Shown here in pieces: positions 27,981 to 36,890 of a DNA stretch of 64,000 bases. Location: the NCBI GenBank assembly GCA_020249265.1, contig JADCGA010000004.1, positions 124,001 to 188,000 of the forward strand, written 5' to 3'. The notes beneath the pieces are model-generated. The model made no database searches. It was not told the DNA's origin and worked only from the letters and a program-made list of their open reading frames with translations. How positions within the stretch are numbered: position 1 is the first letter of the stretch; each line of letters starts with the position of its first letter. The DNA comes from Roseomonas sp. (lineage in GTDB: Bacteria > Pseudomonadota > Alphaproteobacteria > Acetobacterales > Acetobacteraceae). Position numbers and translations under genes: made by a program.

Positions 27981-28991
27981 CTAAAAATCTTCCAGCACAA
28001 CCTTGCCGATCATGCCGCCGCTTTCCACCAGCGCATGCGCTTGCGTCAGATTGGCCGCGGTTATCTTGCCCAGATTGCGTGTCATGGTGCCGCGCATCCG
28101 CCCGGCTTCGATCAGCCCTGCCACCTCATTCAACAGGCGGTGCTGTTCAATCATGTCGGGCGTGTTGAACAAGGGGCGCGTGAACATCAGCTCCCAATGG
28201 ATCGAAACCGATTTGCGCATGACATCGCGCGCATCCACTGGCGCCTGGCTTTCGATCAGCAGAATGCGCCCTTGCGGCGCCACCGCATCCACCATGGCGG
28301 CCCAATTCTTTGCCGTGGTATTGGCAGAATAGATGTAATTGGCGCCGCGCAAGCCAAGCGCCTTCATCTGCGCGGCGATATCGCCATGGTGATCCACCAC
28401 ATGATGCGCGCCCAAGTCGCGGCACCATTGCACGCTTTCAGCGCGAGAAGCGGTCGCGACCACCGTCAGTCCCGTCAGCGCACGCGCCATCTGGATCACC
28501 ATGGACCCCACGCCGCCCGCGCCAGCAATCACCAGCAAAACCTGCCCCTGCCCGCCGCCTTGCTGCACGCCAAGGCGATCAAACAAGCCTTCCCAAGCGG
28601 TAATCGCGGTCAGTGGCACGGCAGCGGCTTCAGGAAAAGTCAGGTTGCGCGGCTTCCGCCCGACAATGCGTTCATCCACCAGATGCAATTCAGCATTGGT
28701 ACCGGAACGATTGATCACGCCGGCGTAAAACACCTCATCGCCTGGGCGAAATAGGGTGCAATCGGGTCCGACGGCGCGCACCACGCCTGCGCCATCAAAG
28801 CCCAGGATGCGCGGCGCCTCACCAGGGTCATCGCGCCGACGCACCTTGGTATCAACGGGGTTCACCGACACGGCGTGAATTTCCACCAGCATATCCCGCC
28901 CGGTCGGCGCGGCGGGGGCCGCGATGTCCAGATCAATCAGCGCATCCGCCTGATCAATCGGCAGGCATTTCCGGTATCCAACGGCTTTCAT
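27981..28991 (-). CDS. Zinc-type alcohol dehydrogenase-like protein (MDR, quinone oxidoreductase-like)
   Basis: A 336-residue medium-chain reductase. It has a GroES-like N-terminal half (VNPVDTKVRRRDDPGEAPRILGFDGAG) and a nucleotide-binding half with VIAGAGGVGSMVIQMARAL. The catalytic zinc cysteines are missing, so it belongs with zinc-free quinone oxidoreductase or enone reductase members despite the historic family name. It is the first gene of the minus-strand run that continues with asparaginase 24 bp later. Confidence 0.88.
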   Translation of the reverse strand: MKAVGYRKCLPIDQADALIDLDIAAPAAPTGRDMLVEIHAVSVNPVDTKVRRRDDPGEAPRILGFDGAGVVRAVGPDCTLFRPGDEVFYAGVINRSGTNAELHLVDERIVGRKPRNLTFPEAAAVPLTAITAWEGLFDRLGVQQGGGQGQVLLVIAGAGGVGSMVIQMARALTGLTVVATASRAESVQWCRDLGAHHVVDHHGDIAAQMKALGLRGANYIYSANTTAKNWAAMVDAVAPQGRILLIESQAPVDARDVMRKSVSIHWELMFTRPLFNTPDMIEQHRLLNEVAGLIEAGRMRGTMTRNLGKITAANLTQAHALVESGGMIGKVVLEDF

Positions 28992-29015
28992 GGCAATCCT
29001 CGATCCTTGTTCTTC

Positions 29016-29735
29016 TCAACCGACGCGCAGCAATGCCGGGCCTTCTTCGCGAAGCCAGGTCTCTGCCTCCTCACGATGCGGGGCCAGCGCTGCCACATGC
29101 GCCCAGAAGCGCGGAGAATGGTTAAGCTCACGCAGATGCGCGACCTCATGCGCTACCACATAATCCAGCACCGCATCCGGCGCCATGACCAGGCGCCAGG
29201 AAAAGGCGAGCGTGCCATCAGGCGCGCAAGAACCCCAGCGGCTTTGCGTATCCTTCACGCGAATGGCCTTGATGGCGACACCCAATTTGGTGGCGTGCTC
29301 CGCCGCCAGCGGCAGAATGCGCCGCTTCGCTTCAGCGCGCAGGAAATCGCGCAAGCGTCGCGGCAGGAATTCCACCGCACCCGTCACAATGATGGCCCCA
29401 TGTTCCACAAAGGCACCGCCACGACGCATTGGATCATGCAGCACCGGATGCGGCACGCCACCCAAAGGCACTGCCGCGCCATGGGCAAGCGTAATGCTTG
29501 GCGCCAAGGCTTTCAGGCGCTTCAAGACCCAAGCCGCATGCGTGGTCAGCAATTCCAACCCGGCGCGACGGCTGGCGCGCATCGGCAACGTCACCACCAC
29601 ATCACCGGCGCGGGGATCAATCCGCAGGCTCACGGCGCGCGCACGCTCCGAACGCCGCCAGCGCACCGGGCAAAGTTCTGCCGGACCCAGCAAGCCAGGG
29701 CGAAGCAGCACCATTTCCGAATCGGGCAGGGACAT
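29016..29735 (-). CDS. YgjP-like metallopeptidase-fold protein (SprT/M48-like, DUF45)
   Basis: A 239-residue protein with the zinc motif VAHEVAHLRELNH (HExxH plus a downstream histidine) and the flanking block SRWGSCAPDGTLAFSWRL, which is diagnostic of the YgjP family. Annotated as a zinc protease, though the E. coli member has been described as a UTP pyrophosphatase; I cannot decide between these. It ends 24 bp before the dehydrogenase at 28991 and may be co-transcribed with it. Divergent from the EamA gene. Confidence 0.9.
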   Translation of the reverse strand: MSLPDSEMVLLRPGLLGPAELCPVRWRRSERARAVSLRIDPRAGDVVVTLPMRASRRAGLELLTTHAAWVLKRLKALAPSITLAHGAAVPLGGVPHPVLHDPMRRGGAFVEHGAIIVTGAVEFLPRRLRDFLRAEAKRRILPLAAEHATKLGVAIKAIRVKDTQSRWGSCAPDGTLAFSWRLVMAPDAVLDYVVAHEVAHLRELNHSPRFWAHVAALAPHREEAETWLREEGPALLRVG

Positions 29736-29810
29736 CGCCGCACCATGCCGTCAAGCCCAGGCAATTTTCAACTGCTTGACACATGCGGCCTTTCGGGCGC
29801 GAGTGTCGCC

Positions 29811-30704
29811 ATGCGTTTCGCGCTCAACGCCATTCTGCCGCTGTTGTTGCTTGGCACCATTTGGGGTGCCACGCCGATTTTCGTGAAGACGCTGGGCGGC
29901 ATGGGCTGGCCGCCTTTGATGATCGCATTGGGCGCTTCGGGCTTCAGCACCATCACCTTATTGGCTGTCTGCTTCGCGCGGCGCGAAATCCCGGCGCTGA
30001 GGCGGCCCTATCTGATCCATTATGGTGTTTCAGGTCTGACCGGGCTTGTTCTGTCCAACCTGTTTGGCTTCACAAGTTTGCAGCATATACCTGCGGGATT
30101 CTTTTCCCTGCTGATTCCGCTTTCGCCCATGCTGACGGTGGTCGGCGCCATGCTGCTCCGGATGGAGAAAGTATCCTGGCGGCGCATTGGCGGCAGTATC
30201 TTGGGGCTGCTTGGCATTGGCATTGCCATGGCGCCAGGCGCCGCGCTGCCAGACCCGGAGGCGTTGCCCTGGGCCTTGCTCGCAGCCTGCACGCCGGTTT
30301 GGTATGCGGTTGCGAATATCGCCGGCGTCAAGCTTGCGCCGCGCGGTGCGGCGCCCTTGGCGCTGGCGGCGGGCACTTGCGCTGCGGCAGCGCTGATGAT
30401 GGCGGTGATTGCTTTCTCAACCGGGCAGATTCGCGCCGTGGATTTAGCGGGGCTACCGATCACCATGACGCAAGGTGTGCTGTTGGCGCTGGCTTATTTG
30501 ATCTACTTCCGCTCACTCGCCACGCAAGGCGGCGTGGTGACATCGCAAGTGGGCTATATCGTCACCATCACCGGGTTGATCTGGGGTTTTGCGATTTTTG
30601 GTGAGGTGCCGGGCTGGCTGACGATCCCAGCCGCGGCTTTGGTGTTTATTGGGCTTGCGATGGTGACGCTGCCCGGCAAGAAAATCACCCAATCAGGTGC
30701 TTGA
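29811..30704 (+). CDS. EamA/DMT family transporter
   Basis: A 297-residue membrane protein with about ten hydrophobic segments in two EamA repeats; the first starts LGTIWGATPIFVKTLGG and the second begins near residue 150 with the usual W-x-Y-A entry. DMT exporters carry amino acids, metabolites or drugs outward; the cargo is unknown. The ATG at 29811 is the first that starts at the first helix. The frame continues far upstream but is antisense to the metallopeptidase gene. TTGACA at 29776 could be part of a promoter, without a clear -10. The last 20 bases overlap the cupin gene on the other strand. Confidence 0.88.
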   Translation: MRFALNAILPLLLLGTIWGATPIFVKTLGGMGWPPLMIALGASGFSTITLLAVCFARREIPALRRPYLIHYGVSGLTGLVLSNLFGFTSLQHIPAGFFSLLIPLSPMLTVVGAMLLRMEKVSWRRIGGSILGLLGIGIAMAPGAALPDPEALPWALLAACTPVWYAVANIAGVKLAPRGAAPLALAAGTCAAAALMMAVIAFSTGQIRAVDLAGLPITMTQGVLLALAYLIYFRSLATQGGVVTSQVGYIVTITGLIWGFAIFGEVPGWLTIPAAALVFIGLAMVTLPGKKITQSGA

Positions 30705-30999
30705 GTTCCGTTTCCACGAAGGATAGCGGCGCAGTGCCAGCATTTACCACATTATGCTCAATACCGGCGGCGCGCGCATAAGCCACGCCGGCGGTCAATG
30801 AGGCCGTTGCAGTCTCACCGCCAGGCAATTCCAGCAAAAGGCTGCCATCGGTTACTGGCACCACCACATAAGCCATGCCGTGACGATGCCAGCCGGTTTC
30901 CGCGCCGGGTTCAAAATCCCAGCGCGTCACCCGCACATTGGCATCATCAAGCTGGATGGTGGCCACCGCCGGGGGACGGCAGCGCAGCGGTTCGCGCAT
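30685..30999 (-). CDS. Small cupin domain protein
   Basis: A 104-residue cupin: the metal motif is GWHRHGMAYVVVPVTDG with two histidines, followed by GVAYARAAGIEHNVVN as the second motif. Function unknown; it may be an isomerase or binding protein. ATG 30999 lies four bases after the stop of the DapA-like gene, so the pair is an operon; a longer frame upstream would run through that gene. Tail-to-tail overlap with the EamA gene. Confidence 0.82.
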   Translation of the reverse strand: MREPLRCRPPAVATIQLDDANVRVTRWDFEPGAETGWHRHGMAYVVVPVTDGSLLLELPGGETATASLTAGVAYARAAGIEHNVVNAGTAPLSFVETELKHLIG

Positions 31000-31003
31000 A
31001 CGC

Positions 31004-31942
31004 CTATTCCGCCGCTTTGGCGGGCGCCAGCCCGGGCAGCGGCAGCGCCCCCGCAGCACCCCAGGCAGCCCAAACCGCTTCCGCCTGCGCGGCATTCAGC
31101 GGCAGATGCGGCGGGCGAATGGTACGCCAGCCGGCATCGCCCGTGCTGCGCGCGATGATTTCACGCAGGCCAGGGATCAGCGGCACGGATGTCGCGGCCT
31201 TGCGGGTCGCGTTCAGCACGGCCTGCGCCGCATCCGCTTCCGGCCCGGTGCGCTTGGCATAGACAATGCCACCCCAATGCGAATTGCCATTGGAAGCGGC
31301 TGTGATGCAGCCCGCGCCGCCTTCAGCCAGGATGCGTTGCAGGAATTCATCGCTGCCGGAATAAACCTCAAACCCATCCTTGGCGAAGGCCTGCACCATG
31401 GCCTGCATATTGGCGTAATCGCCGGAGGAATCCTTCACACCCTTGATGGTGCCAGGGAAAGCCTTGATCAGGCGTTCCAGCAGCGAAAGGCTGAAGGGCA
31501 CCGCCGATTGCTGCGGGAAGTGATATAAATAAACCTTCACCCCATCACCGATGCGGTTCAGCGCTTCCGAAAAGAAGGCGAACAAACCATCATCCGAAGG
31601 CCCCTTGTAGTAGAAGGGCGGCAGCATCAGCACGCCGGGGCAGCCGGCATCGCGCGCATGCTTGGTCAGTTCCACACTATCCATCAGGCTGGCGCAGCCC
31701 GTGCCTGGCATCATGCGCGCCGCCGGAATGCCGCGGGCGATCAAGCCTTCCAGAATGGCCTTTCGTTCATGCAGGCCGAAGGAATTCGCCTCACCGGTCG
31801 TGCCCAAAACGCCAAGCCCGGTGCAGCCATTGGCCAGCAGCCATTTGGCATGCGCCGCCATGCGATCCAGATCGGGGGTCAGATCGGGCTTCATCGCCGT
31901 CAGCACGGCAGCATTCACGCCGCCATAATTCGCGTCTTTCAT
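31004..31942 (-). CDS. Dihydrodipicolinate synthase family aldolase (DapA-like)
   Basis: A 312-residue TIM-barrel lyase. The substrate loop GTTGE lies at residues 47-51, the catalytic tyrosine is Y140 in YLYHFPQ, and the Schiff-base lysine is K170 in GVKDSSG. HFPQ in place of the usual YN(V/I)P and the C-terminal extension make it unlikely to be the housekeeping lysine enzyme; other members are sugar-acid, N-acetylneuraminate or 4-hydroxy-2-oxo acid aldolases. The small cupin follows on the same mRNA, which may handle the product. Confidence 0.88.
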   Translation of the reverse strand: MKDANYGGVNAAVLTAMKPDLTPDLDRMAAHAKWLLANGCTGLGVLGTTGEANSFGLHERKAILEGLIARGIPAARMMPGTGCASLMDSVELTKHARDAGCPGVLMLPPFYYKGPSDDGLFAFFSEALNRIGDGVKVYLYHFPQQSAVPFSLSLLERLIKAFPGTIKGVKDSSGDYANMQAMVQAFAKDGFEVYSGSDEFLQRILAEGGAGCITAASNGNSHWGGIVYAKRTGPEADAAQAVLNATRKAATSVPLIPGLREIIARSTGDAGWRTIRPPHLPLNAAQAEAVWAAWGAAGALPLPGLAPAKAAE

Positions 31943-31996
31943 CCGGGTTTCCTTATCAGAAGCTTTGTCCTTACGTCGCGCAGAGCGCGCGCGGCG

Positions 31997-32467
31997 TCAA
32001 TCAGGCGCTTTCGCCTTCCGTGGCATCATCCCCGGCCAGCGCACTACATGGTCTTCCAGCGCACCCGCGTTTCGTTCATCAATCGCGCGCCCGCGCACGG
32101 AAACGCCCGCGCGATGCACGGTTTCAGGATCGCCTGAGACCAGCGGGTGCCACCAGGCCAAATCCCGCCCCTCGGCAACCATGCGATACGCGCAACTCGG
32201 CGGCAGCCAATCAATGGCCGCGAGCTTCTTGGGGGTGAGTTTCACGCAATCCGGCACGCGCTTCTTGCGCCCCGCGTAATCAGAACAGCGGCAGCTATGC
32301 AGGTCCAACAACCGACACGCGACTTCCGTATAGGCCAGCGCATCGGTTTCCTCATCGCGCAGCTTATGCAGGCAGCAGCGCCCGCAACCATCACACAGAC
32401 TTTCCCATTCCGCCCGAGACATCTCGGCCAGGGATTTACTTTTCCAGAAGGGCGTCTTGTCAGTCAC
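31997..32467 (-). CDS. YcgN family cysteine cluster protein (UPF0260)
   Basis: A 156-residue member of UPF0260. The conserved opening [30 protein letters not shown] carries the cysteine cluster, and [24 protein letters not shown] adds more cysteines; a metal or iron-sulfur centre is presumed but unproven. The GTG start at 32467 gives the standard length. No clear functional link to its neighbours; 27 bp from the SYLF gene. Confidence 0.93.
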   Translation of the reverse strand: MTDKTPFWKSKSLAEMSRAEWESLCDGCGRCCLHKLRDEETDALAYTEVACRLLDLHSCRCSDYAGRKKRVPDCVKLTPKKLAAIDWLPPSCAYRMVAEGRDLAWWHPLVSGDPETVHRAGVSVRGRAIDERNAGALEDHVVRWPGMMPRKAKAPD

Positions 32468-32494
32468 GCCGTGTTGGAGGTGAGCAAAAGCCCC

Positions 32495-33295
32495 TCAACG
32501 CCGATTGCCCGGCGGCGGCGCCAGGTTTTCCGTCTGCACACGGCCAGTCGCTGCACTGCCGGAGGTGGTCCCACCGGAAGGCGCCGGCGCGGCGGAGCTA
32601 CCGCCGCCACTACCCGGCGCGCCAAGGCGCATCAGCGCGCCGCGTAGCGGATCGCTGCCGGGGTTATGCAGCTCCATCGCCACCACCACCTGCCGCGCGC
32701 TCGCCTCTCGCCCGAAATAGGCCCGCATAGCCGAGCTATTGGCGGAAAGGGCCGCCCCATCCAAGGTAATGCCGGCGAAAAGCCCGCGGCTGCGGCCAAT
32801 GGTGACAATATCCGCCCCCACCGCCGCCGTTGTGGCGCCCTGGATGCTGCGCCCAAGCGTCGCAAAAGCAAGCCCAGCCTCGGCACCGAATTTGAACTGG
32901 CTATCCAGAACGGCATTCAGCCCGCGTTCAGTCATGATGAGTGAAATCACCTGCGCATCCTGCAAGCCGGCCTGCAGGCCAAAACTGCCACCGACCAAGT
33001 TGTAGAAGGCGGGGGAGGACCAGGAACCGCCACCACCACGCGCGGCCATGACGCATTCGCCAAACTCGCCGCCGATGAAAAAGCCGGCACGGAAGACCCT
33101 GGGGCAGATCAAGACGCCCTTGGCGTTACGCAGCAACGCGCGCGCGTCGCCGGTATTATCCGCCGGTCCCATCATTTCCTGCAGCGTGAGCGTGGCGCGA
33201 TCCACCAAAGCCTGTTCTTCTGCCTGGGCGCGTGCGCCGCCGGAAAAGCCAAGCATGCCAAGGAGTAAGGCGCTAAGTAGCATGAGAGGGCGCAT
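32495..33295 (-). CDS. SYLF (Ysc84/DUF500) domain protein, exported
   Basis: A 266-residue protein: a signal peptide (MRPLMLLSALLLGMLGFSGGARAQA), then the SYLF lipid-binding domain with AKGVLICPRVFRAGFFIGGEFG and PAFYNLVGGSFGLQAGLQDAQ, and a glycine/serine/proline-rich C-terminal tail of about 40 residues. SYLF proteins bind membranes in eukaryotes; the bacterial role is unknown, probably in the periplasm. ATG 33295 gives a GGGAA site nine bases upstream; ATG 33304 is the alternative. A longer frame to 33454 overlaps the phosphatase gene and is not used. Confidence 0.88.
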   Translation of the reverse strand: MRPLMLLSALLLGMLGFSGGARAQAEEQALVDRATLTLQEMMGPADNTGDARALLRNAKGVLICPRVFRAGFFIGGEFGECVMAARGGGGSWSSPAFYNLVGGSFGLQAGLQDAQVISLIMTERGLNAVLDSQFKFGAEAGLAFATLGRSIQGATTAAVGADIVTIGRSRGLFAGITLDGAALSANSSAMRAYFGREASARQVVVAMELHNPGSDPLRGALMRLGAPGSGGGSSAAPAPSGGTTSGSAATGRVQTENLAPPPGNRR

Positions 33296-33377
33296 GAAAA
33301 ACATTTCCCAACCCGTTGTTTCGCCAGACTCTACACCAATGCTTCGCGTCGAGGGAAGGGTTTCTTGCAGGCTTCGA

Positions 33378-34016
33378 TCAAACCCCCGATGGCGCTGGGG
33401 TCCAGGGCTCCTCATTGACTGACGCCACACGCCAATCAAGGCCGTGTTTTTCAATGCGCGTCAGGGACAGATTCTTGATGCTGAAGACCAAAGCCTGATC
33501 AGGCGAAAGCCCCATGGCATGGGACAAAGCAGCGCGGATCGAACCGCCATGCGCCACAATCACAATATCCTGGCCTTCCAAAAGCGTCGCCAGGCGCTCC
33601 AGCACGGCGGCCACACGGGCCTGCACTTCGCGAAAACTCTCACCACCTGGCGGGTGTTCTTCCCCGGCATGGGGCCAAAACGGGTGCGCGGGGCGCGTTA
33701 GCAGCGCGGGCAGGGCCTCATGCGGAATGCCCTGCCAATCGCCCAAATGCTGTTCGGCGAAATCTGGTTCCGCTTCCAAATCCGCCTTGGGATAGCCCGC
33801 CGCAAAAACCGCTGCCGCGGTTGCGCGGGTGCGGGATAGGTTCGTCACAAACCACTGCGCCGGATGCGGAAGCCGATGCGCCAGCCAGCGATAGGAAGCC
33901 GCTTCTTCCTGAAGGGCGAGGTCACAGAGCGCCACATCCATGCTGCCATAAAGCACCGCGCGGGCGGAGGGTTCCACCAGCGCATGGCGCACCAAAAAGA
34001 AGCGCGTCGGCGTCAC
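33378..34016 (-). CDS. Histidine phosphatase family protein
   Basis: A 212-residue phosphoglycerate-mutase-fold protein. The catalytic motif is VRHA (R10, H11) with alanine in place of the usual glycine. FVTNLSRTRATA holds the second arginine, EQHLGDWQG the conserved acid region, and VIVAHGGSIRAAL the second histidine. Substrates in this family include cobalamin precursors (alpha-ribazole phosphate) and sugar phosphates; no cobalamin genes are near. Its start overlaps the DUF2237 stop by four bases. Confidence 0.92.
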   Translation of the reverse strand: MTPTRFFLVRHALVEPSARAVLYGSMDVALCDLALQEEAASYRWLAHRLPHPAQWFVTNLSRTRATAAAVFAAGYPKADLEAEPDFAEQHLGDWQGIPHEALPALLTRPAHPFWPHAGEEHPPGGESFREVQARVAAVLERLATLLEGQDIVIVAHGGSIRAALSHAMGLSPDQALVFSIKNLSLTRIEKHGLDWRVASVNEEPWTPAPSGV

Positions 34017-34426
34017 GCCGGGGCATCCACAGCATGCGCCATCAGATCATCCAGCGTGCAAATCTCCAGCGCCGCTTCATGCGTGGCTTCCAGCAGCACG
34101 GGCGGGGCGAAGCCGGCGCGGCGCGCTTCTTCCCAACGCGCGGCACAAAGACACCAACGATCACCCGGCGACAGCCCGACAAAGCCATATTCGGGGCGCG
34201 GCGTTGAGAGATCATTCCCCGCCGCCTTGCTGAAGTTCAGAAATTCGGCGCTGACTTCGGCACATACCACATGCAGCCCTATATCCTCAGGCCCGGTATT
34301 GCAGCAGCCGTCTCAAAAAAACCCGGTCAGCGGCGCCACGGAACAGGGCAGCAAAGGCCCGCCCAGCACATTGCGCTTGCCGGCCTCGGCCGAGGCCGGC
34401 TTCAGCCAATCAAAGCTGCCGCTCAT
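34013..34426 (-). pseudogene. DUF2237 family gene interrupted by an in-frame TGA
   Basis: Read through, this is a 137-residue DUF2237 protein: NVLGGPLLPCS, then LTGFF, a TGA at codon 38 (bases 34313-34315), then DGCCNTGPEDIGLH and ending NDLSTPRPEYGFVG, GDRWCLCAARW and LEATHEAALE. The frame does not shift; the stop replaces one residue, usually arginine in this family as I remember it, so CGA to TGA explains it. The ATG (34426) overlaps the pckA stop as ATGA, so the true start is well fixed. After the stop a GTG at 34270 could restart an 85-residue fragment. Either a recent nonsense mutation or a sequencing error beside a run of seven T. Confidence 0.85.
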
Positions 34427-36018
34427 GCCGCGGCGCGAATGGCCGCTGCCTTCACATCCTCACCCACCGCATCGGCATAGGTGGCGAAATTGGCTTCAAA
34501 CCGCGCCACCAAATCCCGCGCCGTGCGGTCATAAGCGGCCTTATCGGCCCATGTATCGCGTGGGTTGAGCATTTCACTCGGCACGCCGGGCAGCGCCTTT
34601 GGCACCATCAGGCCGAAGAAGGGATCGCGCACGAATTCAACGCGGGCCAGGCTGCCATCCAAAGCGCCGCGCAGCAAGGCGCGCGTCACGTGGATGGGCA
34701 TGCGGCTGCCGGTGCCATAGCTGCCACCAGTCCAGCCGGTATTCACCAGCCAGCAATCCGCGCCATGGCGCGCCATCAAATCCGCCAGCATCCGGCCATA
34801 GACTTCCGGGCGGCGCGGCAGGAAGGGCGCGCCGAAGCAGGTGGAGAAAGTTGCCTGAGGCTCCTTGCCCATGCCCTTTTCCGTGCCCGCAACCCGCGCG
34901 GTATAGCCCGACAGGAAGTGATACATGGCCTGCGCCGGGGAAAGCTTGGCAATCGGCGGCAAAACGCCGAAGGCATCCGCGGTCAGCATCACCACATTGC
35001 GCGGCAGGCCGGCGGCACCGCTTTCAACGATGTTCGGAATATAGGGCAGCGGGTAGCAGGAACGGGTATTTTCCGTGAGCTTGCCATCATCCAGATCAAG
35101 CCGGCCCGCTTCATCCGCCACGACATTTTCTAGCACGGCACCAAAACGATGCGACGCATCCCAGATTTGCGGTTCGGCTTCGCGGCTGAGTTTGATCACC
35201 TTGGCATAGCAGCCGCCTTCGAAGTTGAAGACGCCGCCATCCGACCAGCCATGTTCATCATCGCCGATCAGGTTGCGTTCCGGATCAGATGACAGCGTGG
35301 TCTTGCCCGTACCGGAAAGCCCGAAGAACAGCGCCACATCGCCCTTGGCGCCAAGATTGGCGCTGCAATGCATGGGCAGCACGCCCTTCGCCGGCAGCAG
35401 CCAATTCATGACGGTGAAAATGCTTTTCTTGATTTCCCCGGCATAGGATGTGCCAGCGATCACAATGGTTTTCGCCGCGAAGGAAAGCGCGATCACGGTT
35501 TCAGACCGGCAGCCATCGCGCGCCGGGTCCGCCTGGAATTCCGGCGCATGCAGAATGGTGAAATCCGGCGTGAAGCCCGCCAATTCCGCTGGCGCTGGGC
35601 GGATGAACATATTGCGCGCGAACAGCGCATGCCAGGCATTGGTGGTGACCAAGCGCACCCGCACGCGATGCGCGGGATCGGCCCCGGCATAAAGATCCTG
35701 CGTGAAAAGCTCGGGCTTGGCGCCAAGCCAGCCGCGCACGCGGGCAGCAAGGTCAGAAAAGCGTTCCGGCGCCATGGGCTGATTGACCTTGCCCCACCAG
35801 ATATCGGCGCGGGTTTCGGGGTCTTCCACCACGAATTTATCTTGCACGGAACGGCCGGTATGGGTGCCGGTCACGGCAATAAAGGCGCCATCGGCGGAAA
35901 GCCGGCCTTCATTACGGCGCAGCGCATGGGCAACCAGCGCGGGTGGGGTGAGATTCGCGTGGATGGTTTCAACACCGGTCACGCCAGTACCCGCCAGGGC
36001 AATAGCAGCATTATTCAT
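34423..36018 (-). CDS. pckA: Phosphoenolpyruvate carboxykinase (ATP)
   Basis: A 531-residue gluconeogenic enzyme making PEP from oxaloacetate with ATP. The kinase-1a loop GLSGTGKTTLSSDP lies near residue 232, and the metal/substrate region GDDEHGWSDGGVFNFEGGCYAK follows; both are diagnostic of the ATP-using family. GGAGGGG stands about ten bases before the ATG. In alphaproteobacteria pckA is often beside chvI, which regulates it in rhizobia; here chvI lies about 1 kb away on the other strand, with the HugZ-like gene between. The stop overlaps the DUF2237 start. Confidence 0.97.
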   Translation of the reverse strand: MNNAAIALAGTGVTGVETIHANLTPPALVAHALRRNEGRLSADGAFIAVTGTHTGRSVQDKFVVEDPETRADIWWGKVNQPMAPERFSDLAARVRGWLGAKPELFTQDLYAGADPAHRVRVRLVTTNAWHALFARNMFIRPAPAELAGFTPDFTILHAPEFQADPARDGCRSETVIALSFAAKTIVIAGTSYAGEIKKSIFTVMNWLLPAKGVLPMHCSANLGAKGDVALFFGLSGTGKTTLSSDPERNLIGDDEHGWSDGGVFNFEGGCYAKVIKLSREAEPQIWDASHRFGAVLENVVADEAGRLDLDDGKLTENTRSCYPLPYIPNIVESGAAGLPRNVVMLTADAFGVLPPIAKLSPAQAMYHFLSGYTARVAGTEKGMGKEPQATFSTCFGAPFLPRRPEVYGRMLADLMARHGADCWLVNTGWTGGSYGTGSRMPIHVTRALLRGALDGSLARVEFVRDPFFGLMVPKALPGVPSEMLNPRDTWADKAAYDRTARDLVARFEANFATYADAVGEDVKAAAIRAAA

Positions 36019-36044
36019 TTAATGGACACCCCTCCAACCAACTA

Positions 36045-36072
36045 TCCATAGCGCCGCTCAGTCGGCTTGCAA
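36045..36072 (-). promoter_or_regulatory. Putative pckA promoter
   Basis: On the minus strand TTGCAA (36072-36067), 16 bp, then TATGGA (36050-36045), 27 bp before the pckA ATG. Spacing is one base short of ideal; pattern match by eye. Confidence 0.35.
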
Positions 36073-36110
36073 TCCCTATCATGGCTGGTCGCGGCAGAAT
36101 TGCGGCAGGG

Positions 36111-36857
36111 TCAGCGACTGGCAGAGGCTTCCCCGGCCAGGGCCGCCCGCCCCTCCCGCGCTGCGCGAATCAGCGCCATACGCACGGCATCCGCATCGCC
36201 CACCGGGGCGGGGAAGGCAAGACGGCGGGATGCCTCGCCATCCGAGATATCGCAGCCATCGGGGTCCACCGTCACCAACCGCCAGGGGCCGGGGGCGCCG
36301 CCCAACAGCCCGGTGGCAATCGCCGCCACGGCATCGGGGTGGTCTTCATTAACATGGGCGATGATCTCGGCCTCGGCGGCCGCCACGGCCGTAACGGCGG
36401 CTTCATCGGGCAGCAGCGCGCTGGCCTTGAGCCGGACCGCCCGAGCAAAGCCCCCCACGAGTAGCGCGCCGCCAATCCGCACGCGCCAGAGCGCGAAATC
36501 CCCGAAATCCGCGTAAAGCGCGGCATAGGGGTGCACGGCCAGCCAGCGCGCCTTGAGCGCCGCCACCTGGTCCGCCGGCACTTGTTCCGCCACCCCGGTC
36601 ACGGTCACGCGCGGGGCGGTTTGCGGGTTGGGGCCGGTCGGCGCGCCGGTGATCAGCAGGGCGCAGCGCGGATCGGCCTGCAAATGGCGTGTGTGTTCGG
36701 ACAGCGAGGATAGCAGCATCAGCGGCGAAAGATCAGGCGCGCTGGCCGGCGTGACCAAGCTGGCGAAGGGCTGGCCGGCCTGGCCGGTCGCGAGGCTCGC
36801 CGCCCGCCCCGCGCGGATCAGCCGCCGCGCTTCCAATGTGGCATCATACTGTTCCAT
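36111..36857 (-). CDS. HugZ-like pyridoxamine 5'-phosphate oxidase-fold protein with DUF2470 domain
   Basis: A 248-residue protein with an N-terminal split-barrel flavin/heme-binding domain (LATGQAGQPFASLVTPASAPDLSP, then HTRHLQADPRCALLI) and a C-terminal DUF2470 domain (EAEIIAHVNEDHPDAV). This architecture is that of HugZ-type heme utilisation proteins, where the late histidine region binds heme. GGAGAAGG precedes the ATG. Upstream DNA is AT-rich with a perfect palindrome at 36891, a possible operator. Whether it truly degrades heme is not shown by sequence. Confidence 0.87.
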   Translation of the reverse strand: MEQYDATLEARRLIRAGRAASLATGQAGQPFASLVTPASAPDLSPLMLLSSLSEHTRHLQADPRCALLITGAPTGPNPQTAPRVTVTGVAEQVPADQVAALKARWLAVHPYAALYADFGDFALWRVRIGGALLVGGFARAVRLKASALLPDEAAVTAVAAAEAEIIAHVNEDHPDAVAAIATGLLGGAPGPWRLVTVDPDGCDISDGEASRRLAFPAPVGDADAVRMALIRAAREGRAALAGEASASR

Positions 36858-36890
36858 CGCCCTTCTCCGGCCCGGCGCAGAGCAATATTC

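Noticed and set aside
28875..29810. N-terminal extension of the EamA gene by over 300 codons
   Set aside because: It is the antisense of the YgjP-like gene; the transporter begins at its first membrane helix at 29811.
34313..34315. Selenocysteine at the DUF2237 TGA
   Set aside because: The residue expected here from memory of the family is arginine rather than cysteine, and no obvious SECIS-like stem follows the codon; a CGA-to-TGA change is simpler.
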